Source of the DNA: Rufibacter tibetensis
GTDB lineage: Bacteria > Bacteroidota > Bacteroidia > Cytophagales > Hymenobacteraceae
Assembly: GCF_001310085.1 (NCBI RefSeq)
Contig: NZ_CP012643.1
Span: 2,263,001-2,327,000, forward strand
Reading direction: 5' to 3'
DNA length: 64,000 nt
The notes under the pieces: generated by a model
What the model was told of the DNA's origin: nothing
Database searches by the model: none
What the model saw: only the letters and a program-made list of their open reading frames with translations
Position numbers and translations under genes: made by a program
Part shown: positions 16,724 to 26,001 of the stretch, one piece after another
Numbering within the stretch: position 1 is the first letter of the stretch
How the letters are laid out: each line of letters begins with the position of its first letter

Positions 16724-17188
16724 TTAGGCGTTTTGTTGGGGAACATACTCCATCCGGTACATGTCAAAGCCTTTGGCCCAGTAGTCTTTTGTCACTTCCA
16801 GTAGTTGGAAGCCTTGCTTTTCATAAAACTTGTAGACTAGTTGAGAAGTCCTGACAGAGATGGTTTGAATGTGCGGCAACTCCTGCAGCTTTTTGATCCG
16901 GTAGTGCAGAAGCAGACTGCCTAAGCCTTTGCCCTGGTGCTCGGGGTGTAGAATATCCCAGCTGATTTTCCCGGTAGCCAGATCTTCTGAAAAGTTAACC
17001 CCTCCGCAGCCTACTACTTGGTGCTGGTACTCCAACACAAAATACTGTTCAATTTCATGGTCTAAGTAGTGGGTTAAGTCAGCTTCTTCTTCGGGAGAAA
17101 AATACATGGGAGTATTCAGCATCAGCAACTCAAGAATTACCGGCTTGTCTTTAAGAGTATACTCCCTAATGACTACTTCTTGGGTCAT
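16724..17188 (-). CDS. GNAT-family N-acetyltransferase
   Basis: A 154-residue acetyltransferase. The acetyl-CoA binding motif is HPEHQGKGLGSLLLHYRI (~83-100), after a beta-strand ATGKISWDI; the C-terminal YKFYEKQGFQLLEVTKDYW is the usual alpha4-beta7 region. Known reaction: transfer of acetyl from acetyl-CoA to an amine. Substrate cannot be read from sequence. Single gene, cytoplasmic. Confidence 0.9.
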   Translation of the reverse strand: MTQEVVIREYTLKDKPVILELLMLNTPMYFSPEEEADLTHYLDHEIEQYFVLEYQHQVVGCGGVNFSEDLATGKISWDILHPEHQGKGLGSLLLHYRIKKLQELPHIQTISVRTSQLVYKFYEKQGFQLLEVTKDYWAKGFDMYRMEYVPQQNA

Positions 17189-17288
17189 ACCTGAAATTTT
17201 TAGATTGTTTAAGTTCAGGGTAAAGGATGGTTGATGAACTGAATTCAGGTCAGATCAATGGAAAGAATGTTTAATATGTTAGTGCCAA

Positions 17289-17322
17289 TGAGTAACTCAT
17301 CTTTTTGAGTAACTCATCTTTT
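17289..17322. repeat. 17-bp tandem duplication at a gene's stop codon
   Basis: TGAGTAACTCATCTTTT occurs twice in direct tandem (17289-17305, 17306-17322). The stop codon of the minus-strand gene ending at 17314 lies in the second unit, so the extra unit falls in the 3' untranslated end. Confidence 0.9.
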
Positions 17323-17808
17323 ATTTAGATACGATCCGAAAGTCTCATTGTAGCGAAGTATATAAGACAACCCTTCGCCTCTGCTAAACTGAAATTCTTT
17401 GTTTGAACCGCCCTTGTGTACCGTAATTTTGAAGCTCCCCTCAATGAACACAGGTCTTGACACTATTTCCGAGACCTCTACTTCCAGTCTCTTCTTTAAG
17501 GTGCTTTTTTCCACAGTTAAAGTTGTGTCCAGAGTTGTCTCAAGTTCAGAGGAGGGGTTAGCGGCATCTTTGCGTTTTTGGGAGTAAAAATCAACCTTCA
17601 CCAACTTTCCTTCCTTTTTGAGATTGGCGGTCCAGTTTATTTGACTTCCTAGGCAGCCGTAATTTATAGTGGTGAGGGTGATAGAATCTGAGCCGCCGTC
17701 TTCTATGGCCTTGATTAGGTGTCGGTAAAATTCAGTGGCCCCAAGTTCCTGCCCTAAAGAAACAAATCCAGAGCACAGTAGAACCAGGATAGAAAACAGT
17801 TTTTTCAT
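17314..17808 (-). CDS. Secreted hypothetical protein
   Basis: A 164-residue protein, start at ATG 17808 (MKKLFSILVLLCSGFVSLGQ), which gives a normal signal peptide; the longer frame adds an unlikely leader. The mature part starts ELGATEFYRHLIKAIEDGGSDSITLTTINYGCLGSQINW and continues in charged beta-strands to SYLNKR. One cysteine. No family recognised. The 3' end touches a 17-bp tandem duplication. Confidence 0.7.
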   Translation of the reverse strand: MKKLFSILVLLCSGFVSLGQELGATEFYRHLIKAIEDGGSDSITLTTINYGCLGSQINWTANLKKEGKLVKVDFYSQKRKDAANPSSELETTLDTTLTVEKSTLKKRLEVEVSEIVSRPVFIEGSFKITVHKGGSNKEFQFSRGEGLSYILRYNETFGSYLNKR

Positions 17809-18071
17809 AAGACAAAGATTTTTCTGAGGCTTTGGTGTAAGATACAGGCTGGCTCTAATCCTGCTGAGCATCATTCAATGTTGTAGAATAAACATACGCT
17901 TTATTGTTGAGATTAACAGAGATGTATCTGGCTAAAGGAAATGAGCTGCTCTTATAGTCTCAAAATTGTCAGACCTCTTTCGGCTTGTTTTTTCAAAACC
18001 AGTTCTGAAACAGAGTGCCTCCTCAACGCTGGTAAATCCGTACATTCGCTTGAGTTTTAAGACACGCGCGT

Positions 18072-18590
18072 ATGAGTGAGAACATCTTTCCGGAAATGCA
18101 GCATCTATTGGGGCTGCCGTTGACCAAAACCACCCGGCTGGGGCATGTGCAGTTCTTCCATTTCGGGAAGGCCCATATCATGAATGCGAGCGGCCTGATT
18201 CTGGATGTAGGTGCCTGGACGTTAGAGGTGGCGTGCCATTGGCAACTCCAGGAGGCAGGGGAAGTAACCATCCGGTTTGAGGAGGTGGAAATCCCGGGAG
18301 ACACCAAAGCGTTGGCAGACCCGGCCTTTGACCCACAGGTACCTGGCAGCAACCTCAGAGACCGCAAATTGCAGGAGTTGGTGCGGGACCACAAGGAGAC
18401 CTTACGTGTCTGGCAGGTAACTGCTTCTCCTGAGGGAGAACTGACGATTTCCCTGGAAGGCAATCGGGTGTTAAGTATTCAGCCTTCTCAAGGCATCCTG
18501 GAAGAATCAGCCTATTTCTGGCGCCTCTTCAGCAACTCCCAAACCGAGGGGGCTGTAGGTTTTGGGGCTAATGGAGTATTGCGGGTGTAG
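18072..18590 (+). CDS. Hypothetical cytoplasmic protein
   Basis: A 172-residue soluble protein without signal or membrane segment. Beta-rich: TTRLGHVQFFHFGKAH, LILDVGAWTLEVACHWQLQEAGEVTIRFEEVEIPG, ETLRVWQVTASPEGELTISLEGNRVLSIQPSQ, AYFWRLFSNSQTEGAVGFGANGVLRV. It resembles small uncharacterised single-domain proteins common in Cytophagales; no function assigned. Codon use matches neighbours and it stands alone between two A/T-box elements (17981-18013 and 18601-18632). Confidence 0.75.
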   Translation: MSENIFPEMQHLLGLPLTKTTRLGHVQFFHFGKAHIMNASGLILDVGAWTLEVACHWQLQEAGEVTIRFEEVEIPGDTKALADPAFDPQVPGSNLRDRKLQELVRDHKETLRVWQVTASPEGELTISLEGNRVLSIQPSQGILEESAYFWRLFSNSQTEGAVGFGANGVLRV

Positions 18591-18798
18591 CTTGTTTTGT
18601 GGCTGCTTTTAAGATAAAAGGCTTAAAACAGAGCTGCGGAGATTTTTCATAACTGCCGGAGCTCAGCCTTCTGCTATCTTTTCCCGGAAAGTACAGAACG
18701 AAGTTTTTTCTGTGCCGGCTTGTCTTGAGAGAAGGCATTGATACTTGCCTTAGATTACAGTATATTGCTTCTTATATATAGCCAGTATTTGAAGCTTT

Positions 18799-19821
18799 AT
18801 GGGCAAGCACCTCCGGAAATATCCTGTCTGCACTAATTGCGATTACGCGTTCACCTCTGAGCAGCCAGACAACTTTTGCCCCCGCTGCGGCCAGGAGAAT
18901 CATGACCTGAACGTTCCCTTCAACCACGTGGCACTGGAACTGCTGGAAGGAACCATTCACTATGACAGCAAGTTCTGGACGACGGTCAAATACCTGCTTT
19001 TTTATCCGGGTAAGCTCACCAATGAGTTTCACCGGGGGAGGCGCATGGGCTATGTGCCACCCATCAGATTGTACGTCTTCATCAGCTTTGTTTTCTTCTT
19101 TCTGCTCTCTTTGCGGGTAGGCCATACCAAAGGCGGTGACAAGCCTTTGCAGGCAGACATTAAGGTGCTCACCCAACCAGAAAACCTGACCGATGTGGGT
19201 GGCGCTTATGCCACAGATTCCCTTAAGAAGGAGTTGAAGGAGGTGCAGGAACTCAGTGATAGCCTTTTAGTGCTTTCTTCTAAACAGGAAGAAGAAAAGT
19301 TCAGAACCCTGGAGAACCTGCCACCTAATGCCTCTACCGCCCAATTAGATGCCACCCTCACGGCTTTAGGCATTGAGAGCAAGAACAGGCTTACCCGTGG
19401 TGGGTTGCAGAAAGTGGCAGATTTGCAGCGACTCACTAAAAATGAATTGACATTGAAAGCGGTGAAGTATTTCTCTGTGATGATGTTTGTGCTGATGCCG
19501 GTCTTTGCCCTCTTGTTAAAAGTAGTTTTCAGGAGGGCACGACGGTTTTACATGGAGCATTTGATCTTCAGCATACACCTGCACTGTTTCATTTTTGTGA
19601 TGTACAGCATCTGCCTGCTTTCACTGTACCTGTTTACCTCCTTAGATCCCTTTCGCTGGGCAAATCTGCTGGGGCTGCTCTACTTGTATTTAGGCTTAAA
19701 ACGCGTGTTTAAGCGCAGCAAGTTGCGCACATTCTTTAACATGGTGGGAGTTCTTTTCCTGTACCTCTTTGCGGGGGTAATTACATTGATGTTGGGTTTG
19801 GTGGTTAGTGCCGTGATGTAA
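18799..19821 (+). CDS. DUF3667 membrane protein with zinc ribbon
   Basis: A 340-residue protein. A C4 zinc ribbon (Cys11, Cys14, Cys27, Cys30 in CTNCDYAFTSEQPDNFCPRC) precedes the DUF3667 core HDLNVPFNHVALELLEGTIHYDSKFWTTVKYLLFYPGKLTNEFHRGRRMGYVPPIRLYVFISFVFFFLL. After a ~100-residue charged, helical loop come three to four more membrane segments (VMMFVLMPVFALLLKVVF, LHCFIFVMYSICLLSLYLF, LLGLLYLYLGLKRVF, FLYLFAGVITLMLGLVV). Inner-membrane protein of unknown function, common in Bacteroidota. Confidence 0.9.
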   Translation: MGKHLRKYPVCTNCDYAFTSEQPDNFCPRCGQENHDLNVPFNHVALELLEGTIHYDSKFWTTVKYLLFYPGKLTNEFHRGRRMGYVPPIRLYVFISFVFFFLLSLRVGHTKGGDKPLQADIKVLTQPENLTDVGGAYATDSLKKELKEVQELSDSLLVLSSKQEEEKFRTLENLPPNASTAQLDATLTALGIESKNRLTRGGLQKVADLQRLTKNELTLKAVKYFSVMMFVLMPVFALLLKVVFRRARRFYMEHLIFSIHLHCFIFVMYSICLLSLYLFTSLDPFRWANLLGLLYLYLGLKRVFKRSKLRTFFNMVGVLFLYLFAGVITLMLGLVVSAVM

Positions 19822-19903
19822 TCTCCAGTGTTTGTAAAGGCAGGAAGCAACCTTTCTCAGATCTCTGCATCTATGAAAGAAACAATCCTAAACTTCCTGC
19901 ACC

Positions 19904-20608
19904 ATGAAAAAGATATTCTCTTGCCTCCTGCTAGTAGTAGCAATCCTTAGCTTAGCGCCCCAGGTACAAGCCCAGTCTGTAGAAGGGAACGGCAACTTCA
20001 AAACGGAAAGTCGCAAAGTGTCTACCTTTACAGGGCTTCGGGTAAGCGGTGGGTTTGAAGTGGTGCTTACCCAAGGTACTGCTGAAAGCCTCAAACTGGA
20101 AGCCGAAGAGAACATTCTTCCATTTATTGAATCTACGGTGCAGGATGGCATTCTGCATATCAAAACCAAGCCGGGGATTAAGAATGCGAAGCGCCTGAAA
20201 GCGTACGTAACAGTAAAAGACCTGAAAAGCCTTAACCTGAGCGGGGGCATCAAGCTTACTTCTGCCAACACTATCAACGGGACTAGCCTGAAGTTTGACT
20301 TCAGCGGAGGAATCAACGTGGAAATGGCTCTGCAGGTAAAAGAACTCATTGCTAACATAGCAGGCGGTACTGACATCACCCTGCGCGGTCGCGCTGAAAC
20401 CGTGAAACTAGATTTGGCCGGTGCTGCCAGCCTTAAAGCAGTAGACCTTAAAACCGATTATTTCACCATTGACGCCGCTGGTGCCAGCAATGCCCAGGTA
20501 AATGTTTCCAAAGAGTTACATGTAGAAGCCGCAGGCATTGTAAGTGTAGGGTACAAAGGTTCTCCTAAAATAAACCACTCCGGAATGGGCAAAGTACGAC
20601 CTATCTAA
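19904..20608 (+). CDS. Head-GIN domain (DUF2807) secreted protein
   Basis: A 234-residue exported protein: signal peptide to QVQA-Q, then FTGLRVSGGFEVVLTQG, the opening strand of the DUF2807 'putative auto-transporter adhesin, head GIN' domain, and a regular right-handed beta-helix-like series (LKSLNLSGGIKLT, LKFDFSGGINVEM, ELIANIAGGTDITLRG, VKLDLAGAASLKA, FTIDAAGASNAQVNV). Terminates with the usual GSPKINHSGMGKVRPI. Surface or periplasmic; binding partner unknown. Starts 82 bases after the DUF3667 gene and may be co-transcribed with it. Confidence 0.9.
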   Translation: MKKIFSCLLLVVAILSLAPQVQAQSVEGNGNFKTESRKVSTFTGLRVSGGFEVVLTQGTAESLKLEAEENILPFIESTVQDGILHIKTKPGIKNAKRLKAYVTVKDLKSLNLSGGIKLTSANTINGTSLKFDFSGGINVEMALQVKELIANIAGGTDITLRGRAETVKLDLAGAASLKAVDLKTDYFTIDAAGASNAQVNVSKELHVEAAGIVSVGYKGSPKINHSGMGKVRPI

Positions 20609-21246
20609 GTCACATTCTGCTTCATTTTAAAAGCCAGGCCCCGGTTGATCCTTCAACCGAGGCCTGGCTTCTTTTATTGGTAAGCTTAATAAGGTTCCTC
20701 TTCTCCCTTCATGGTTGGACGCAGGCCTAGGATTCAAGTTAGTGAGGGAAGTGCCGAACAATGGCTGAAGCATGTAACTTCTGCTTTGGATTGGTTCTGC
20801 CTGCCACGCTTCTTAGATATGCTGCTTAGCATCTTTGTTCCAAAGTAACTTGGCTCCTAGGCTTAGAAAATAGCAGAGTAGAGCAACAAACGAGTTTTTG
20901 CAACGAAAGTATGTTTGGAAGGTTATTGTATTTTTCTACCTTTTTTACAGAAATGTAGATAGAAACGAAAATAAAGTTGCATCAGAAAACACGAAGTTAA
21001 CAAAGCTATAATGAAGCTTTTTCGCTCATAAACGGCACCTTTTCTTGTGTGTTCCTGCTATGTTTCAAATTTACATTGATATGAGAATATGTGAGGTTAA
21101 ACGAACGCTTGTTTTTGGTGGAAAAATGCAGTTATATTATTCAAATATAGGAAAACCCACTTGACATAATTCCCCGTAGGTACCATTCAAAATCCCTTTA
21201 CAACCTACAAACAAACATTATTCTAAAACCTTTACCCCCTTACTGT
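20609..21246 (+). other. Intergenic region, 638 bases
   Basis: Contains a strong terminator (20631-20670) and then ~570 bases without an ORF, AT-rich from 20880 to 21240. TTTTTGG near 21111 followed by TATATTATTC near 21133 is a weak promoter candidate for the subtilase gene. No repeat recognised. Confidence 0.5.
20631..20670 (+). terminator. Terminator after head-GIN gene
   Basis: Inverted repeat 20631-20648 / 20653-20670 (AAGCCAGGCCCCGGTTGA, one mismatch), loop TCCT, followed by a short T-run. Confidence 0.88.
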
Positions 21247-23985
21247 ATGAGAAGAATTTTAGCCGTTGTGGCTTTCTGCCTTATGGCAGCAAGCCAAGTC
21301 TTCGCACAGGCCTTTGTAGATCCAAAGCTACAGGCAGCTCTCACCAACAATTTATTACCTGTGGAGGTCGTAGTAACCTTCAAAGGACAATCCGCCCCCA
21401 CCCTATTAGATGTTGCTTCCCTTACCCGTGTGGGCATAGCCCAGGGGCTTACCTTACGTGCCCTTCCTATTGCTGGTGTAATTGCTACTGCCGCCCAGGT
21501 AGACGCCCTGGCCAAAGACGAGCGAGTTTTGTCATTGTACCTGAACGAATCTCTCAGCCATGAAAATGATGGTGCTACTGCCCTTACCGGGGTAGACAAG
21601 CTGCGCAATGAGGCTGGCTTTACCTCTAAGAATGGTGGTTTCCCGGTTTCTGGCAGAGGAATTGGCGTTTTAGTAAATGACAGTGGCGTAGATGGTACCC
21701 ACCCAGATTTACAGTTCGGTAAAAACCTGAAGCAAAACGTAACGGCTGCCACCAACCTGAGATCAGTGAATGGCATTCTTCCTTACACTCCTGTTGAAAA
21801 CGTTCCTAACACAGATGCTACCGGCGGACATGGTACCCACGTAGCAGGTATTGTGGGCGGTACTGGTCAGGCCTCTAGCGGCAAGTACACCGGTGTGGCA
21901 CCTGGCGCTGATCTGGTAGGCTATGGTTCTGGTGCAGCGCTCCTGCTATTGGATGTGTTGTCTGGCTTTGACTACGCTATCATCAATCAGGCTCAATACA
22001 ACATCAGAGTAATCACCAACTCCTTCGGAACTACCAGTGACACTGGTACAGACGTAAACCCTGCTGATCCTATTACCATGGCTACTAAGCGCTGCGTTGA
22101 CAGAAACATAGTAGTGGTTTTCTCGGCTGGTAACTCTGGTCCTGGTTCAGGAACCATTACTGGTAAATACAAAAAAGCGCCTTGGGTAATTGCCGTAGCC
22201 GCCGGAGATAAATCTGGCCGTTTGGCAAGCTTCTCTTCCAGAGGTATCCAGAACAAAGGTGGATCTTTCACCTTAGACGGTGTGAACTATTCATGGCAAG
22301 ACCGCCCTACGGTTACTTCTCCTGGGGTAGATATTATCTCTGCTAAAGTAACTGAGCCGCTTACGGCTTTGTCTGCCCAGCAAGATGCCGCCGCTATGGA
22401 GCCAGCGCACGTTCCTTTCTACACGCATAAAAGCGGTACGTCTATGGCTGCTCCGCACGTAGCAGGTATTGTGGCCTTGATTCTGGATGCTAACCCATCT
22501 TTGTCAGTTGCTCAGGTGAAAGAGATCCTTCAGCAGACTGCTACTAACATCCCTAACAGAGCCTCCTGGGAAGTAGGTGCCGGGTACGTGAACGCGTATG
22601 CAGCGGTAGACAGAGCCTTCAGAGCGGCTGCTCCTTACGGTTCTACGCTTAACCTCACCAGATCTTTCAACAGCAATGTGAACACCAACAGTGTAACTGA
22701 TAGATTCACCATCAACTATAATCCTGCTACAACTGCTACCAACAGAACTACATTCAATGTAGCTTCAGGTACTACCAGCCTTGAGGCTAAGATCAAAGCT
22801 ACTGGTATTGAAGGTGAAACTGGTAATCCTGTAAGATTAACCGTTATTTCGCCAAGTGGCGTGAGAACCAGTGCTGGTATTCCGGTAACTTTTGCGTTGA
22901 GCTATGACAGAGGGGTAGCCGTGGCTTCACCTGAGGCTGGTACCTGGACCGTTGAAATCTCTGGCTTAAACGGAGTCGCTTTCCCTGAAACGATCAACGG
23001 TGTTGTAAACAAAATGACAGCGGCTGGTACTACTGGCCTGACTGACATTGCCGGCCACCCGGCAGAAGCTTCTATCAAAATGGCCGTAAGCGCCCGTTTA
23101 GCTGATGGTTTAGCCGGCGGAACTTTCAGCCCAGATGAGCTTCTGAAGCGTATTGACTTAGCTGATTACCTGATGATGGGCGAAGGCATTCGTCAGTTCC
23201 TGCCTATTGATGGTTCCTTTACATTGACTGATGTAAAAGAAAGAAACCTGTTAGCCGAGTCTATTGTGGCCAAAGGTGGTGCCTTGAGAGACAGAGCACA
23301 TGCTTTCAACGGCATCATGTTACCAGTATCTGCCGGTAAGTTCGCTCCAAACGGGAAAGTAAACAGAGCCGAGTTGTCTTACTCACTGGTACAGGCCCTG
23401 GGCTTGCAGAAGTTTGCCTTAGAGCGTAACGGAAAAACGCCTTCCGTAACGGTTGATGGCGTGACGTACCCAATTGAAGATGCATCCCAGATTCCGGCTG
23501 GCCTGGAAGGCTATGTAAGTGTGGCTTTAGAATTGAACCTGATCAACGCTTATTATGCGGTGACTCAAGGACCTTATGACCTGAAGCCTACGCTGCACGC
23601 TACCTTCAAGCCTTTGCAGGATGTGACTCGTGCAGATTTTGCGGTGATCATCACCCGCACGCACGCTCAGTGGAACGCTGCTACCCAGCCAATTGCTGCA
23701 ACAAGCACGTCAACTGCCGTAGTAGCCAATGACCGTATGTACGCATATCCTAACCCATTCACAGGCAGAACCACCATTAGCTACACTGTAGCGCAAGATG
23801 GACCGGTGCAAATCAACGTGTATGATGTAATGGGTAACAAAGTGCAGTCCTTAGTTTCTGAAAGCAAGAAATCAGGAAAGCACGCCGTGACCTTTGATGG
23901 CGCTAACCTGCCTGCCGGAACGTACATTTACAAAGTAGAAACCGGAAACAAAGTACAAACCAGCCGTGTGGTACTTACCAAATAA
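21247..23985 (+). CDS. Subtilisin-like S8 protease with SLH-like repeats and T9SS tail
   Basis: A 912-residue secreted serine protease. Signal peptide 1-20 (ends VFA-Q); an inhibitor-like propeptide runs to ~105. Catalytic triad: Asp145 (VLVNDSGVDGTHPDL), His195 (GGHGTHVAG), Ser399 (SGTSMAAPHVAG). A beta-sandwich follows (~470-600). Three SLH-like units follow near 610-650 (DGLAGGTFSPDELLKRIDLADYLM), 695-720 and 782-805. The last ~80 residues (YAYPNPFTGRTTISYTV ... GTYIYKVETGNKVQTSRVVLTK) are a type IX secretion C-terminal domain, so the enzyme is exported across the outer membrane. SLH units usually anchor to cell-wall polymers of other phyla, so the pairing is unusual. Confidence 0.95.
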   Translation: MRRILAVVAFCLMAASQVFAQAFVDPKLQAALTNNLLPVEVVVTFKGQSAPTLLDVASLTRVGIAQGLTLRALPIAGVIATAAQVDALAKDERVLSLYLNESLSHENDGATALTGVDKLRNEAGFTSKNGGFPVSGRGIGVLVNDSGVDGTHPDLQFGKNLKQNVTAATNLRSVNGILPYTPVENVPNTDATGGHGTHVAGIVGGTGQASSGKYTGVAPGADLVGYGSGAALLLLDVLSGFDYAIINQAQYNIRVITNSFGTTSDTGTDVNPADPITMATKRCVDRNIVVVFSAGNSGPGSGTITGKYKKAPWVIAVAAGDKSGRLASFSSRGIQNKGGSFTLDGVNYSWQDRPTVTSPGVDIISAKVTEPLTALSAQQDAAAMEPAHVPFYTHKSGTSMAAPHVAGIVALILDANPSLSVAQVKEILQQTATNIPNRASWEVGAGYVNAYAAVDRAFRAAAPYGSTLNLTRSFNSNVNTNSVTDRFTINYNPATTATNRTTFNVASGTTSLEAKIKATGIEGETGNPVRLTVISPSGVRTSAGIPVTFALSYDRGVAVASPEAGTWTVEISGLNGVAFPETINGVVNKMTAAGTTGLTDIAGHPAEASIKMAVSARLADGLAGGTFSPDELLKRIDLADYLMMGEGIRQFLPIDGSFTLTDVKERNLLAESIVAKGGALRDRAHAFNGIMLPVSAGKFAPNGKVNRAELSYSLVQALGLQKFALERNGKTPSVTVDGVTYPIEDASQIPAGLEGYVSVALELNLINAYYAVTQGPYDLKPTLHATFKPLQDVTRADFAVIITRTHAQWNAATQPIAATSTSTAVVANDRMYAYPNPFTGRTTISYTVAQDGPVQINVYDVMGNKVQSLVSESKKSGKHAVTFDGANLPAGTYIYKVETGNKVQTSRVVLTK

Positions 23986-24017
23986 GCGAAGAACTTAAGT
24001 TGTTTCTTTCAACCATT

Positions 24018-24050
24018 AAAAGCAGCCATCTGGAAAGGATGGCTGCTTTT
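24018..24050 (+). terminator. Terminator after subtilase gene
   Basis: Perfect 13-base inverted repeat 24018-24030 / 24038-24050 (AAAAGCAGCCATC) with loop TGGAAAG and T-run, 32 bases after the stop. Confidence 0.9.
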
Positions 24051-24282
24051 TTGTTTTAGCAAGAATAGCTCAGTTCTGGGTTTGAGAACAGAACCTCCTT
24101 CAACTAACCCTTCACCTGAGATAGCTCCTGCTTTTGTAAATTATCCTACGGATTAGCGGCAATTATCCTGTTTTAAGGCTGTTTTCTGGATTTTGGCTTG
24201 TTTTCCTGCCTAACAAGCGTTAAACTTAAGAGTGCAAATCTTTTGCATTGGAAAACCTGTCGATTACCTAACAAACAAACTC

Positions 24283-25926
24283 TTGAAAAGACGTGATTTT
24301 ATAGGACTAACCGCCATGGGTGTAGGAGGGCTGCTGCTGTCTAACGTCCCAACGTTTGGTCATGAAATTGATCCGGCCCGCGCCCTTGAAACCGTGGATG
24401 TGGTCCTGAAAAGACGCCTCGCCGATGTGGCCCTCAACGCCGCCAAAAGCAAAGGCGCTACCTACACCGACGTTCGTATTGGCCGTTACCTGGCCCAGAA
24501 TATGTTTACCCGTGAAAAGCAAGTACAAGGCATCAGCACCACCGAGAGCTACGGCGTAGGGGTGCGCGTCATCGCCAACGGCACCTGGGGCTTCGCGGCC
24601 ACGTCAGATGTGAGCGACAAAGGCATAGCCAAAGCCGCTGAGCAAGCGGTGGCAATTGCCAAGGCGAACTCCAAACTGCAGAAAGAACCTGTGGTGTTAG
24701 CTCCGCAGCAGGGTTATGGCGAGGTTTCCTGGAAAACACCCATAAAACAGAACGCCTTCGCAGTACCCGTTTCTGAGAAAGCCGATTTGTTGTTAAGTGC
24801 CAACGCCGCCGCTTTGGCTGCCGGTGCCAACTTCGTGAACTCGGCCCTGTTCCAGATCAACGAGCAGAAGTACTTTGCTTCTACAGACGGTTCTTACATT
24901 GACCAGGACATCCACCGTATCTGGCCCAACTTCACGGTAACTGCCGTTGACAAAACCTCTGGCAAGTTCAAAACCCGCGATGCATTAAGCGCGCCTATGG
25001 GCATGGGCTTTGAATACCTCACAGTAAAAGCACCTACCATGAAGGGCCCGGAAGGCACTGGCCTGACCGGCTATGACAAGTACTTTGACATTGTCGCAGA
25101 TGCTGGCCTGGCTGCCAAACAAGCCCGCGAGAAATTGACCGCTAAATCAGTGATGGCCGGTAAATACGACCTTGTATTGGATCCGAACCACCTCGGCTTA
25201 ACTATCCACGAAAGCGTAGGTCACCCGTTGGAACTGGACCGCGTGCTAGGCTACGAGGCCAACTACGCCGGTACTTCCTTCGCAACGCTGGACAAATGGA
25301 AAACCAAAACGTTCCCGTACGGCAGCAAACTCGTGAACATCTTCGCCGACAAAGTGCAGGAAGGTTCTCTGGGTGCCGTAGGCTATGACGATGAAGGCGT
25401 GAAAACCAAGCGCTGGGACCTGATCAAAGATGGCGTGTTGGTGAACTACCAGGCTACCCGTGATCAGGCGCACATCATCGGCGAAAAAGAATCGCACGGC
25501 TGCTCTTACGCCGACAACTGGAGCTCGGTACAATTCCAGCGTATGCCAAACGTGTCTCTGGCGCCGGGCAAGCAGAAATTGAGCGTAGATGACATGATCA
25601 AAGGCGTAGACCGTGGCGTGTACATTGCCGGACGCGGTTCTTATTCTATTGACCAACAGCGCTACAACTTCCAGTTTGGCGGTCAGTTGTTTTACGAGAT
25701 CAAAGGCGGCAAAATCGTAGGTCCGCTGGAAGATGTGGCGTACCAAAGCAATACCCAGGAATTCTGGAACTCCTGCGCCGCCATCTGCGACGAGAGCGAC
25801 TACCGCATGTTCGGGTCGTTCTTTGACGGCAAAGGCCAGCCTAGCCAGGTAAGTGCTGTTTCGCACGGCTCGTCCCATACCCGTTTCAACGGCGTGAACG
25901 TGATCAATACTGGTCGTAAGATTTAA
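24283..25926 (+). CDS. tldD: TldD-like metallopeptidase with Tat signal (TTG start)
   Basis: TldD-family zinc peptidase; with TldE it forms a barrel-like heterodimer that degrades unfolded peptides and matures some peptide products. HESVGH (309-314) is the metal-binding motif, followed by LELDRVLGYEANYAG. I start it at TTG 24283 because this gives MKRRDFIGLTAMGVGGLLLS, a proper twin-arginine signal with the RRDF motif at the very N-terminus; the GTG at 24232 would place 17 unlikely residues before it. A Tat-exported TldD is typical of Bacteroidota paralogues but not of the cytoplasmic E. coli protein. Length 547. Operon with the TldE-like gene 75 bases downstream. Confidence 0.9.
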   Translation: MKRRDFIGLTAMGVGGLLLSNVPTFGHEIDPARALETVDVVLKRRLADVALNAAKSKGATYTDVRIGRYLAQNMFTREKQVQGISTTESYGVGVRVIANGTWGFAATSDVSDKGIAKAAEQAVAIAKANSKLQKEPVVLAPQQGYGEVSWKTPIKQNAFAVPVSEKADLLLSANAAALAAGANFVNSALFQINEQKYFASTDGSYIDQDIHRIWPNFTVTAVDKTSGKFKTRDALSAPMGMGFEYLTVKAPTMKGPEGTGLTGYDKYFDIVADAGLAAKQAREKLTAKSVMAGKYDLVLDPNHLGLTIHESVGHPLELDRVLGYEANYAGTSFATLDKWKTKTFPYGSKLVNIFADKVQEGSLGAVGYDDEGVKTKRWDLIKDGVLVNYQATRDQAHIIGEKESHGCSYADNWSSVQFQRMPNVSLAPGKQKLSVDDMIKGVDRGVYIAGRGSYSIDQQRYNFQFGGQLFYEIKGGKIVGPLEDVAYQSNTQEFWNSCAAICDESDYRMFGSFFDGKGQPSQVSAVSHGSSHTRFNGVNVINTGRKI

Positions 25927-25940
25927 TAAAACACGAGGAA

Positions 25941-25974
25941 AGACCCTGCTTTGCAACTGCAGAGTTGTGGGTCT
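25941..25974. repeat. Hairpin between tldD- and tldE-like genes
   Basis: AGACCC...GGGTCT (25941-25946 / 25969-25974) encloses a second stem CAACT-GCAG-AGTTG (25954-25967). Shares GTTG/CTGCAG and TTGTGGGTC strings with the repeat-rich gap near 61674-61718. Confidence 0.55.
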
Positions 25975-26001
25975 TACAACTCGATACGTGATACTAACCA
26001 A

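Noticed and set aside
25246-26001. 251-codon minus-strand frame antisense to the tldD-like gene
   Set aside because: Shadow frame; the plus strand carries the HESVGH motif and normal codon use.
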